Shown: in pieces, positions 12,160-22,979 of the stretch
Position numbering within the stretch: position 1 is the stretch's first letter
Layout: each line of letters opens with the position of its first letter
NCBI GenBank assembly: GCA_021229015.1
Contig: CM037777.1
Location: forward strand, 64,744,219-64,808,218
Source of the DNA: Solen grandis
Taxonomy: Eukaryota > Mollusca > Bivalvia > Adapedonta > Solenidae
Length of the DNA stretch: 64,000 bases
Direction: 5' to 3'
Notes under the pieces: model-generated
Told to the model about the DNA's origin: nothing
The model's database searches: none
The model's input: only the letters and a program-made list of their open reading frames with translations
Translations under genes and position numbers: made by a program

Positions 12160-13537
12160 GTAGGTGAATTCTTGTTGAAAGTAAATAAAATTAAATTAAT
12201 GATAAATATGATATTTAGCACAGGTCAGTATTTTTCAGTCGCCCCCTGAAAGCATTCTTGATAAAGTAGTTAGGGGCAACCCCGTTATCATTGTTAGCGA
12301 GTCACGTGGTTATATAGGGTGACCAGCTAGGAATCTGGAAATTGGCATAATAGAAAATTTTGTTTTGTACCCACCTATGTGGTCAGCTCTGTTTATATGA
12401 TTTTTGTTCTGTGAATAAGTGTTTTCTTTTTATTAGTAAACTGATTTATCCATAAATATGATAGTTCTAGATGATCTAATATTTTCTATATATTATAGGC
12501 CCAGTTGTTTCCTTTATAAGTCACATTTTCTTCAACATCATTTTTAATGCTCATAAAAATGATCAATTACACGCGTATTGTTTACAACAAATACGAAAGA
12601 CATATTCAATACCCTTAAGAACTCCCATAGAATAATAATAAAAAAAAAAAACAGCTGAAAATTATCTCATTCGACTATAATATCGTTTTGCACATGCGCC
12701 AACGGAAGTTAAAACCCATTTTAATTGGACAACTTAATATGATCAAAGTAATTATATATATATAAACAAGAAAACTTTTGACGCAAGCGTCGAAGAATCG
12801 TACCGAAGGACTATTGTGTTGATTCTCCGTCACTGCAAGAAAATGATTTAATATCCGTTTCGATGTTCTACTGGTTCTTGCTAATTAATACAATGGGAAT
12901 CAGTATGTGGTGAAAAGACTGTATTTTAAGATGGTCCTTGTAAATGATATCCGTACCTATTGGTTTTCGTATAGACTGGTGATGGTAATTTAAGCATACA
13001 TGTAATTACAAAAGCACTAAATCGAAGATCTATTTTTCTAGAAAGTAACTAATAATACGAAAAGATTTAATAATGTGGTTAAATCTGTTTTACAACCTGT
13101 GTTCGCAAAGTCATATATTTTTTATTTTTGTTAGCAGAAAAGTGTAAGTACGTGTATACTTGATTTTGATTATGTTAAATATAAGAACAAGCAGATAAAA
13201 CATTAATTAAAGTATCGGGAAACATAATGAACCCTTTCATAAACATTTTCATAGACAATTAAAAAAAAAAGACGAGTGATATACTCGTATCTATGTTTAT
13301 ATTTTTATTTACAACATTATATCATGTAAGGACAGGCACGGAGAAACACTTTACACTGTTCATCAATAAAAAAAACATATTAGGAACAGGGCCGACTCTT
13401 TCCGGTCCGGAATTATAATCCTGTATACATTCCAGAAAACACAAATACCATACGTCATAAAGAGGAATACACCTTAACAATATACGTAACGTTTAGATGA
13501 TGATATATCAGAAAAATCAAACCATTATATCATCTCT

Positions 13538-13573
<36 letters not shown>

Positions 13574-15153
13574 TGCTACAAACACGCGCTGCAAACGCTT
13601 TTATTTGAGTTTATGCGAATGAAAACAATGTATCAAAGCAGCCTGTCTGTGTTCACGTGACTAAGTGTGTGATGTGTACCGATGAATCACTTCATAATAC
13701 TTTAACAAGCATTGTTAGATTAAATTGTCTAGACCTGTTGTAATCATAGATGATAATGCAATCTGATGAGTATAAACCCCGTCTTTTATGGTGTTAGAAA
13801 ATGGACAGGAATTAGTCGAGTTCGGCAATTATCCAAAGTGTTTAATTAACCCAGTGAACCCATATATATATCCTTAAGGTAGTCCATCCATTATTAAATT
13901 GTGACCATTATCCATCACGTGGTCATGGGATTTTTGTAGTAAACGCAAGCCTTTATAGACTTTGAGCAAAAGAGTCTATAGCCTGGATTACCTGCCCATG
14001 TCATAATGTTACGTAGGAAAGTACGCCGGGAACCAGACTAAAGTGTCTATAACTTCAAGTCAGAGGACGCTTGCATCTGCACTGAATTCTTTTTAAGCAT
14101 TTGAAGGACTGTGATTATAATTTGATAATGGATGGATTACTATAACTGCATTTTACATAGCTGAACATGTAGCTTTATGTAAGATGATTTAGGGTTTCAT
14201 TCATCGATTTTATTATTTTGTTCCATCATGAAACTTAGGAAAAAGCATGGTAATCAAAACCAACACCGATAATTTTTGAAGATTTAGATACTGCGAGAAT
14301 AAGCTATAAGCAGAGGCCCAAAATGATATAAGTAGGGACAAAAAAAAGTGTGATTATGTAATGTGAAAACAGTCTGAACCATTTTATTTACCTTCATAAT
14401 TTACAAACACTATATAAGTTTGAAAGTATGTTTTGTTAGTTTTCTTGATTGTTCTTTTTTATTTTATCTATTTTTCAAAGCATTTATTCTCACAGCAGTT
14501 ATTTCCCCAACGGTTTCGGCATGCATTTTCACGACATAATGTAATCACAGCAGTTTAACATTTCATGCCAAGTCACATCTCCATTTCATTTTCATGTTTT
14601 ATACAAAACATACATGCGCAAATATTTGTTATTATACATGGGTTTTTTTTGCTGACAAACATATTTTACTTTCTATTACATCTGGTCTCAGTAAAATATG
14701 TGGGGCCTCCATGACCGAGTGTTTGTAACTGATGACCTACTATCACTTGGCCTCGACCCGCTATGGGCTCGAGTCTCTGACGGGCCACTCGGGTATTTAA
14801 TAAATAAACAAAGCCTTCTACCTGGCTTGCGGTAGATCGTTAGCCCTACCCGGTTGCATCTACGCATTCAGGTTCTTCCTCCAACTGTAATACCACCTTA
14901 AAATGACTAATATGCATATTTATCCAATGAAAATCTGTATAAAGCTTCGACAAACAAATGTACGGGAACCTTGTTTTAATAAACAACCTTCGATAATCAT
15001 TCGGGACAGGGATGTGCGTTGTTTTGATATATCTATATACCTCGGCGACATTTAACATCAACAAGAGGAAAATATACATACTATCCCAACCAAGTACACA
15101 ATGCCCAGCAGCTATGGAGAACCAATAATTACCTTGTACATGTATTTGAAAAT

Positions 15154-15190
<37 letters not shown>

Positions 15191-18100
15191 AAAATATTAA
15201 CATAATAATTTCTCAATAGACCATTTTATTCTGAAATGAGACGTAAACCTACGTAAATCAACGAGCACACCCCGAAATTTAATCCGCATGTTGGTGTAAA
15301 ATTCCACACATTGTTCAATTACACATGATATTTCTTCACCAGTTGATTGGTCAGTCTAAGCAGCGAATTAAACCAAGTATTGCCGAACTCCCTGGTAAAA
15401 TGGTTTATATCTAAAGGTTTAAATTTACGACCTGGGATTAATTATTTGAGGCCATAGTCTGGTATATGCTGAATCTGCTAAATCGTTTCTTACTGATGTA
15501 AGAAGTCATACTGAGTCACCATGAGTAATACCGGTAAATAATTTAAAGAAACAACCAAAGGTACCCGGTACGTTGCTGCCCATTAAAAAAATCAATGACC
15601 TTATATAAGGTTTGAAATCAACAACAACAATAAAATGCATTTCAGCAGTTGAATTAAAACATCTTTTACATGTTTGGAGGTATTAAATGCTTAAAGTAGA
15701 TAATTCTTGGCGAAATATATTTCAAATCATGGCTCCTTTTTAACTTAAAAATAAAAATATATACAGTGAATGTAAAGCGTAAGAGTTGAAACAGAGTTCA
15801 TTTAATTTACCAAAAAAGCATTTCAAATAGTCGAGAGTTCTCTTGTTTGAAAGATATAATATTTTGTTCTATTTCGTGAACATCGAAAATGTTTTAAGTT
15901 CACTCGATAAGATAAAATTGCATTTTCCACAAAAACGAACAAACGTCCTCTATATAAATATTAAAAAATATGTTTGAAAATTTCACTGCAGAAATAATAA
16001 AATAATTAAATATGAAATAAAAAGAAAATGTGTTCGTATTTTGTGGAAAATGCAATATCTTATTTCATATCGTGATCTACTACGCCACGTTTTAGAATGC
16101 AATCAATGAAATAACATTGAAAGAAATATATTCAATTAAAGTGGGTGATACAATATTTCATTTTATATCATGAACTTTAAAAACTGTATTTTTACGAGTA
16201 GCGAATTTCAGTCGATGAAGTAAAATTGCATACTCCACAAAACGAATAAATATATATTTTTTTAATTATCCCAGGCTGCATTCATATCTTTTATTTAAGA
16301 CTGAAACAAAAAATGGAGGAAAGCACACTGACACATTATGTACTATCTCTTTATGATAAAACTTTTGAATAATGAATAACTGTGTCTGGATATTAACTCA
16401 TGAAAGGGGTGATTAATTGGGAATTTTCATTACACGAGTTTAAGTCCATGGTGAACATGTGAATTTCATTTATGCATGTTAGTTAGTCTAAAGCTAGTGC
16501 GTATACTGTAGTGGGTCTAGTTCGACCTTGGTCACGAAAGGTTTTTTATTTTTTGTGGCATCACATTTGCAGATACATATTAGTTGGCTGTTTGCCTTGT
16601 TACCGAAAACATGATAGCCTCGTAGGTACTGGCGATGGAATGTTTTTCTATCGTACGTTTGCTAGATCAAATCCTGCCATGAACGGTTTAAACCCCACCC
16701 CTCACCCGTACACACACATTTCTAAGGGTAAATGGTAAATTTTAAAGAAATGCTAAGTTTTCGTATGAATTAGAATCGAATTGAGTCTGTTTATATCATT
16801 AAAGTACAAACAATACACGTTCCTGAAATCAGACAGTTGTGTAATAACGACCTTGGTCAATGCTCAGTATGAGATAATAATTAATAATTCACATATGTAT
16901 TCGTATATAGCAACACGCTGTCACTATCAGAGATTCTCTGTCAAAACCATATAACTATAGTAGTATAGAATAGGATTCTCTAGAACGGCGGAGAAACACG
17001 ATTGGCAGAGAAATAAATCAGTATAAATACTTTCATAATTATCAGTAGGTTCTATGTTCAAATATCTTTGTGTCAGCTTGGTTTGTGGGCCCTCTGTAAT
17101 ATGGAGTCCCACAATTCCACATGACTCGCGGTGTTAGGTGTGCTATGACATCATCACTTGCTGTTTGTTGATGTTGTTGTTGTTGTCTTTTCGAATATAA
17201 ACTTAGCAGTTTAAAGTTAATTGTAGTATCGGCAAAATAACTGATTTGAAAATTTGAAAAACAAACTTGTCCATTGAAAACCAAAAGGGCTCATCAGCCT
17301 TCTTTTCAATGCTGATGATTCCTTCAGTCGCATTGACCGTGGGTGTCAGACGATGTTCTTGTTTATTCTATACAACCTGATAAAAGAGGTTCTTACCTTT
17401 GAATCATTGTTGATAAAGGAGCGGTCTGCGCCAAAAATTGAAAGTATGACTACATAAAAAGATTTACCGGTCGATTTTTGATTGACATTACTAGGTATGG
17501 ATGTCGAACGACATGCAGATGATCTTGGACCACGTGACCGCAGGACGATTCCCCTACTCGTTTAGTGCCCTGCACACAAGTGTCAGTCACATGAAGTCCG
17601 TGTCTCCCATTCACGCACCGTGTCTATCCTCCGAGTTTGTATTGGACTTCTTGCCTTGCTTGTTACACCGATGTGGAGGAACTTCCGGTCTAGAGATGTT
17701 GACATGCGCAGGAAGGCAGTGTGGAATGGAATCCGAACTATCCCAGGCTTGTATCACGTGCCTTGTTTTAGCTGATCCTGCTTCAGTCAGGAGTAGGTAA
17801 TTAAGTATAGACCTTTGGCTGGAGCTTATAAAGAGCTTCATATATTTATTCATGTATATGAGAAATATGGTTCATATTTCCTTAAATTTCTAAGAATTCT
17901 AATTACTTTAAAAATATGATTTTTGTTATACTTTGAAAAGATATGGGCATATTTTGACGTTAAAATGACACATTAAAAAGGTCATTGAACGTATAATTAT
18001 GGTAAATGTAAATATTACATAATGTCAGATATAACAATAATTAACAATCGTGAATTGGCAGTCAGTAAGCTGAGAATTGGGTTTCTAATAATTTTCTCAA

Positions 18101-20690
18101 ACCCAGTTTGAGGTATTGTGAGGTGTTAAAGAGAAGTTGCACAAAAATACACTAAATGATATATAAACGCAAAAACTGGACCGCTGTGGTCCAGTGGCAA
18201 CATGCATGACTTCGGATCCGAAGGTTGTGAGTTTTGGTAGGACTTGTTCGTGACTAATTCAGGCGCGATGTACTGGTCCAGCCCAGGAACCGTCGAGAAT
18301 GATAAGTTTAAGTTGTAAGAATTTGTTTCCCACTCGACGTAAGAAGAAACGAGTTTAACTCACTCACAGGTCTTTTAAGTGACAATTTTAAACATTTTTG
18401 AAAAATGACTCGGATCATCCTAATGGTTACTCTTTAATACTGAACATTGACCAATCCCGTTGGCCGTGTGGCTAATGCTTCCACCCCGGAATCGGCAGGT
18501 CGTGGGGTCGATATCCGATCGTGAAATACCGATGTCGTGAAAATGGTACTGGAATTGCTCCCCTATTTTGCGATCGGCATATAAGTAGTTGCAGGACTGG
18601 TTGGCCCAGTGTCAGGATAATATGACTAGGTGTAGCATCATGCCACACGTCTACAACGTGATATTGCAGTGTGACAGCACTATCTCGAGTAGACATAGTC
18701 TCCAAATGACTGAAATACTGTTGGTGAGACGTTTAACCCAATAAATTAAAACAAACTGAAAATTGACCCAGGGGTCAAATATCAGCATCACAATACATAT
18801 ACATGTAGTCGTTAAATATCGGTTGGGACTCGATTTAGAGTACTTGAAATACATACGTTTTAATATACATATGTACGTTATCAATGTTCATGTTAATTGA
18901 ACTTCGTGATAACATTGAGAAGTATTGATCCATGTCAGTCGATGGTTTCCATAGAAACGTGCTGATGTTTTGTCATGTTGTAATAGTCGAACTCTTCAGA
19001 ACGTGACTTATTTTCAGCTGTGTCAGCAATGCAGGAGAAGCTTTCAATGTGCCAGGTCTACTACTGCTAAGCAACAGGCCACTGAGAAATGCAAGAGTGG
19101 TGCCATTTGAAAGAAGTGGGAACATAATGCTTCTGCCAAGAGCATATATCGCGGCAGAGGTAAGTCCTTTTTAGCTCGCGACCAGAGCTGCAAGCCATAT
19201 ATTCATTTGAAATTGTCATTCCATTATGGCAGTTCATATCTTTCTCCTAACATTTCGGACATGTTGCATTTGACAGAAAGACGAGATCGTCCGTTTGTGT
19301 TCACGTCATATGAGGGTTTCCCAAAGTTAACATGAAAAAAATTAGTCCATTCCAAGGTACTTGGTTATTATACTGGGGCCAATGCTTGAACCAAATTATT
19401 TGTGGTAATCATTATGCCGGCTATTTATAAACTGGGAAAGATTTTCTTTTACACAGAAATTATATTTCAGTTGTGTAATATAGACTGAAGTAAGAAAAGT
19501 GTTATTTACAGTAAAACCTGTCTTACCAATCAATGGAACTAAAGAAAGTGATCGCTTAACGGAGATAACCGCTAAATGAAGGTTAAACATATACCTAAAT
19601 GATAAATGGTTATATCAAAACTGACCGTTAAATGGAGTTTGACCGCTTAATACATGTGGCCGCATATACAAGTTCAACTGTATACCCTTCTATAGTACAA
19701 CTTAGACATCAATCACACAATAAATGTCTAGAGGAGCCCTGGAACACAAAACAAAGATACGATTAGTTTAATTCCAAAAACTGATATAATTCCAATAGAT
19801 TGTTAAAGTTGATAACTGTTGTCCAGATAGGTGCGATATCACCATCTGCCCATTTTTGTTTTTGAGGAATGGTTAGCTGCTATTCACAGGCCTGTAGTTC
19901 ACTGTCTACAAATCGTGTTTTGCCATCTACGTGTCCATATTGGTATCCCACCTTAAATAATATATGCAGTGTAAACATTATTATTTTTATTGATAAATTT
20001 ACATTCAACTGATGAATAACATTTCCTTTTCACAGAGGAGGCATCTGTTACTTACGGAGTTGTTATCCGTTTTTTTTTTTGTTTTTGTTTTTTTGTTTTT
20101 TTTTTCGGAATGGTTATCAACTATTGCAACTTGTTAAATCATCCCGAGGTTATTTACAATATGGTTATTTTCTATACTTTTATTTCCGATTTACAGATTT
20201 GTTATCCATTTTTTCTTGGTTGGTTATCTGCCATTTGCCTAAAGGTTATTCCAGTTTCGTAAAATTGGCATTCGATACATGTGTCCGTTATCCGCTGCTT
20301 ACTTATTGGTCATCCGCTGTCATGGCCATAGGCAATCCTTCTTTTTACAGATTGCTTACGCGCTTTTTACAGATTGGTTACCCGCTTTTTACAGATTGGT
20401 TACCCGCGTTTTACAGATTGGTTACCCGCGTTTTACAGATTGGTTATCCGCTTTTTAAAGATTGGCAACTTATTTACAAATTGGTTATTTACTTTTCCGC
20501 TATTTACAAATTGACAATCAGCTACATGTGTTTACATACCAGTTAACCAATTTACAAATTGGTTCTCTGCTAATTTTAGGTTGATGGTCTCGGAACTGTA
20601 GTGTGTACCCACACCACTGCCAATTTAGGACCTTCATACTTCGAACGTAAGTGTAAAATTATATATAATATAGGGGCACATACAGCATAA

Positions 20691-20723
<33 letters not shown>

Positions 20724-22979
20724 GTTTTCTTGATGGTGTTTTTGTTTTACAAATGATGACTTATATACGTATGCACATTTATTATCATAGAAATTCGTTG
20801 ATAAATTCTTTGAATAAGACTCCTCATTAATTGTAGACGAAATGTATAACTATGTATTTAAATATATGCTGATTCGTTCACTTGATGTTCAATGCTAGTA
20901 GTGATATCAATATTTTTTATTTGAAAATTTCCTAGTTCTGCCCTACAACAGTTGGCTTGAACAGAATATAGCTGAGGCGCATAAGTTAGTGATGTCCCTA
21001 GAAGAAGCGAGTCATGCTGTTGTCATGGGTGATCTGAACAGCAGCCCAGCAGTGCCCTCCACTCTGGTTGCCGCTGATTTTGAAGGTATTTACAACAGAT
21101 ATTCATATGTGTCATTTACACGTTTTCAGTAATAGTATTACCTATAAAAAAAGTTAGCTAATTTTGTAAGTTATTTTTTTTTTTTATTTATTTAATTTTT
21201 TTTTGTATACATGCATATGCATTTAACTTCATAATACAGATAAATGTTATCAAAAAAAAATCTACAACAACTCCCACTGTTTTAAACAAAGTCCTTTCGA
21301 CGCATCCATTTATCGACTTGTGTTTGGCGTTTGGGAAAGCAGTGGAATCATCCTGCCTGGAGTTCAAAACCAAAGCTTTTAGAGTCGCCATTTAAATTTA
21401 TCTCTGGTCAATGGTCGTTCATAAAGCAATTTATGAACCTATGTCAAATATCAGTTATTTGTAATTTTATGTTTATCATTCCAAGATATAACAAAACTGT
21501 CTCTAATGTGGACATTTGGTAAATGAGACTTTATATTTTTCGGATAATTATACCCTTCAGTGATTGCCAATGTTATGTCATGTCTTAAAGCAGCTCGTTC
21601 ACAGAGATCGCTAGAGATGACCTTTTTTTTTCTTGTTCATGTTGGTGAAGTCTTTGTTTCCTGGCAAATAAACTCGACAGTTAGGTACAAGGGAACCGAT
21701 ATTTTCGTAAACGCCACTTTGGGGATATTGGCTAAATAAAAAATACGGTATTCCTTAGGTAGGTGCTTGCATTACCACATGGCGTATTCAACACTTCCGG
21801 GTAGTGAATTCATTAGTTCAGCCTGTAAAGTGAGCGCATACGCAAATAGGGAATGGATCAATTATGTAATGGCACACAAAAAAGAATTTCTAAATATAGG
21901 TTTTATAATTCTAAATATTCGTAACGTTCGTAACGGTATTGCCTGTGATTGAGAAACAACTAATTTTGTTACAATAACGGAATGTTGCAATTGGTAACCA
22001 TACGTTTGCAGATGGGTTTCGATAGACGTAATGCACACAGGTAGTTTAAATTCAATTTCTTAATCAATGGTCATCTGTAAACGAGCTTCTTGAAGACATT
22101 TCGCGGATGCGACATCTGTCGCCGCTTCGAAAAAGTAACGCATCAGTCCCATCACACGTATTCCGTGCATTAACTAACAAGGAACAAGAGATCACCTATG
22201 TTCAGTTAAATTGGTATCTATTCGCAGAATCCTACCAGTACCTTGTGTCAGAGGGGTTTCAGCCGGCCTACATCAACAGACTGGGTATTTGCACGTGGTG
22301 CCCGTACAATCGCCTCACCACGGACAGCACGCCCTTGGTACTGGATCACGTACTGGTGAAAAACCTCAGTGTTTCGTCAGTGCGAGTGAGTGCAATCGTT
22401 TGATTCAGTTTACCGTCCCACTGACAGTATTTAAGTCATTTGGGGACTTCTGTCCACACGCGACAGGAAAAGTTCGGTCTCACTGCAATATGATGTCTAG
22501 ACAAGTGGCAAGATCTGATTCCCATCCAAACAAATGTGAACTTAGGTCCCTTTAGATTGCGTTTATGATTTGAATTAGTCTTTAAGCGTATGACGTTGTT
22601 GATAAACTTTAACACTGAAACTGATTTCTCGGAAAATAAAAATGGTACTTAAGTCCATTTACATACTCAACACATCAGGTTTAATAGGGACTTGAGTATG
22701 ATACTCTTTGAGCCCGAGATCGTACCAAAATATTTTCCAAGAACACGGGCCCATGTAGCAAAAGGTTTTTGTTTTATGTGTGGGTGTGTATGTGAAATGA
22801 TGTTTGATCGTATCCTCTAAATATATACATCAACCTTCCTCTCTTTTATCCGTTTGAAGCGACTAACAAATGCTATTAAACTGTTTCAGAGAATACTGGA
22901 CACGGAGATAGCTGGTCGCAACTTCACGCTGTCCGACCATTTCGGTATCCAGGTCACCGTGCTCATAGACGAGGGGTAA
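11983..22979 (+). CDS. Secreted endonuclease/exonuclease/phosphatase (EEP) superfamily enzyme, complete, seven coding exons
   Basis: Exons 11983-12159, 17495-17796, 19018-19159, 20580-20646, 20936-21085, 22228-22385 and 22890-22979 join in frame to 361 codons plus TAA, with GT-AG sites and matching phases throughout. EEP enzymes are metal-dependent phosphodiesterases that cleave DNA, RNA, phosphoinositides or sphingomyelin. Residues 1-17 form a signal peptide (MRSLIVCLTLVGHALCF). Catalytic motifs appear in family order: TFN (N26), CLQEVW (E59), CTHT (H218), MGDLNSSP (D262, N264), LDHVLV (D319, H320) and SDHFGIQV (D348, H349). Between the E motif and the middle strands is an insert with eight cysteines (about 102-161), and a CTWC pair lies near 301-304; both fit a disulfide-bonded extracellular enzyme. 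The start chosen is the ATG that opens the signal peptide. Substrate and subfamily are unknown; I assign no symbol. Confidence 0.9.
13541..13572 (+). repeat. C homopolymer, 32 bases
   Basis: An uninterrupted run of 32 C inside EEP intron 1. The length in the assembly may not be exact. Confidence 0.9.
13872..14144 (+). mobile_element. Palindromic MITE (AATCCATCC family), copy 1
   Basis: Left end CCTTAAGGTAGTCCATCCAT, right end ATAATGGATGGATTAC. Internal inverted blocks GCAAGCCTTTATAGAC and GTCTATAACTTC..GCTTGC. Related copies at 43374-44053 and 46329-46519. Confidence 0.65.
14700..14885 (+). mobile_element. tRNA-derived SINE (family B), degraded
   Basis: Begins GTGGGGCCTCCATGACCGAG (A-box-like), then a B-box-like GGGCTCGAGTCTC, then CTGGCTTGCGGTAGATCG and CTACCCGGTTGC. 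The body matches, reversed, the element at 35115-35335. Confidence 0.55.
15154..15189 (+). repeat. (GAT)n microsatellite
   Basis: About twelve GAT/TGA triplets within EEP intron 1. Confidence 0.9.
15905..16070. repeat. Inverted repeat around a TTTTCCACAA core
   Basis: ATTGCATTTTCCACAAAAAC near 15916 is inverted as TTTTGTGGAAAATGCAATAT near 16040. A third diverged copy (ATTGCATACTCCACAAAACG) follows near 16226. Confidence 0.6.
17495..17796 (+). CDS. EEP exon 2: VW..PYS segment and cysteine-rich insert
   Basis: The acceptor is GACATTACTAG before GTATGG, which completes the LQEVW motif. The exon encodes residues 60-159 plus two bases of a Ser codon. It carries seven of the eight insert cysteines. 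The donor AG followed by GTAATT is needed to keep phase 2 with exon 3; an earlier GTAGGT would break the frame. Confidence 0.85.
17797..19017 (+). other. EEP intron 2
   Basis: Contains a tRNA-like stretch at about 18181-18250 and a SINE at 18452-18750. No coding exon. Confidence 0.6.
18452..18750 (+). mobile_element. tRNA-derived SINE (family A)
   Basis: A-box-like TTGGCCGTGTGGCTAATGC, degenerate B-box GGTCGATATCC, then the shared body GTTGCAGGACTGGTTGG, CAGGATAATATGACT and TCTCCAAATGACTGAAATAC, ending in AT-rich sequence. Same order as 40503-40803. Confidence 0.75.
19018..19159 (+). CDS. EEP exon 3: core strand GLLLLSNRPL
   Basis: Acceptor CTTATTTTCAG, donor GCAGAG followed by GTAAGT. Encodes residues 161-207, including the last insert cysteine and the LLLLSNRP strand usual before the middle of EEP domains. 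Confidence 0.88.
19509..19690 (+). mobile_element. Pogo/Tigger-like transposon fragment
   Basis: Begins ACAGTAAAACCTGTCTTACC, as many pogo/Tigger-type ends do (CAGTRAAACCT), followed by TGATCGCTTAACGG and CCGTTAAATGG blocks. Similar starts occur at 26511 and 57984. No transposase. Confidence 0.4.
20045..20579 (+). repeat. Degenerate minisatellite of about 22 bp abutting EEP exon 4
   Basis: The unit is ACAGATTGGTTACCCGC plus a T run. Cleanest copies are at 20345-20450; diverged copies extend to the acceptor of exon 4. Each clean unit carries a T run plus ACAG, resembling a splice acceptor. The 155-codon frame through it is a by-product. Confidence 0.75.
20580..20646 (+). CDS. EEP exon 4: VVCTHT motif
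   Basis: Acceptor CTAATTTTAG, donor TCGAAC followed by GTAAGT. This 67-base exon encodes VDGLGTVVCTHTTANLG and a few more residues. It lies directly after a tandem array of acceptor-like repeats. Confidence 0.85.
20692..20722 (+). repeat. (GT)n microsatellite
   Basis: About 15 GT units, 46 bases after EEP exon 4. Confidence 0.95.
20936..21085 (+). CDS. EEP exon 5: GDLN catalytic motif
   Basis: Acceptor AAATTTCCTAG, donor TTTGAAG followed by GTATTT. Encodes about 50 residues with the catalytic VVMGDLNSSP motif. Confidence 0.9.
21086..22227 (+). other. EEP intron 5
   Basis: Mostly filled by the 520-bp MITE copy 2; no coding exon. Confidence 0.6.
21585..22094 (+). mobile_element. MITE of about 520 bp with 16-bp inverted ends, copy 2
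   Basis: Begins TTAAAGCAGCTCGTTC; right end AACGAGCTTCTTGAA has decayed. Same orientation and order of blocks as 6300-6821. Confidence 0.75.
22228..22385 (+). CDS. EEP exon 6: CTWC and LDHVLV
   Basis: Acceptor CTATTCGCAG, donor GTGCGA followed by GTGAGT. Encodes residues 281-332 with GICTWCPYN and LVLDHVLV, the latter carrying an Asp-His pair of the active site. Confidence 0.9.
22386..22889 (+). other. EEP intron 6
   Basis: About 500 bases with nothing recognised. Confidence 0.6.
22890..22979 (+). CDS. EEP exon 7: SDHFG motif and stop
   Basis: Acceptor AAACTGTTTCAG. Encodes the last 29 residues, including TLSDHFGIQVTV with the catalytic Asp-His, then TAA. Confidence 0.9.
   Translation, partial: RILDTEIAGRNFTLSDHFGIQVTVLIDEG

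Larger units (their letters stand above)
12160..17494 (+). other. EEP intron 1 (5.3 kb)
   Basis: Holds a pure C tract, a MITE, a SINE, a GAT microsatellite and an inverted repeat near 15.9-16.1 kb, each listed separately. No further coding exon is needed or seen. Confidence 0.7.

Noticed and set aside
11874..12221. Minus-strand 115-codon frame and the alternative plus frame at 11922
   Set aside because: Shadows of EEP exon 1; the frame with signal peptide and TFN/QE motifs is the real one.
16511..16738. 75-codon plus frame in EEP intron 1
   Set aside because: No splice sites or phase compatible with EEP and no family pattern.
18181..18250. tRNA-like sequence (GCTGTGGTCCAGTGGCAACA and TTCGGATCCGAAGG)
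   Set aside because: No proper acceptor stem or T-loop; more likely a SINE head.
20079..20546. 155-codon plus-strand frame
   Set aside because: Runs through the 22-bp intronic minisatellite and is hydrophobic only because of T-rich units.
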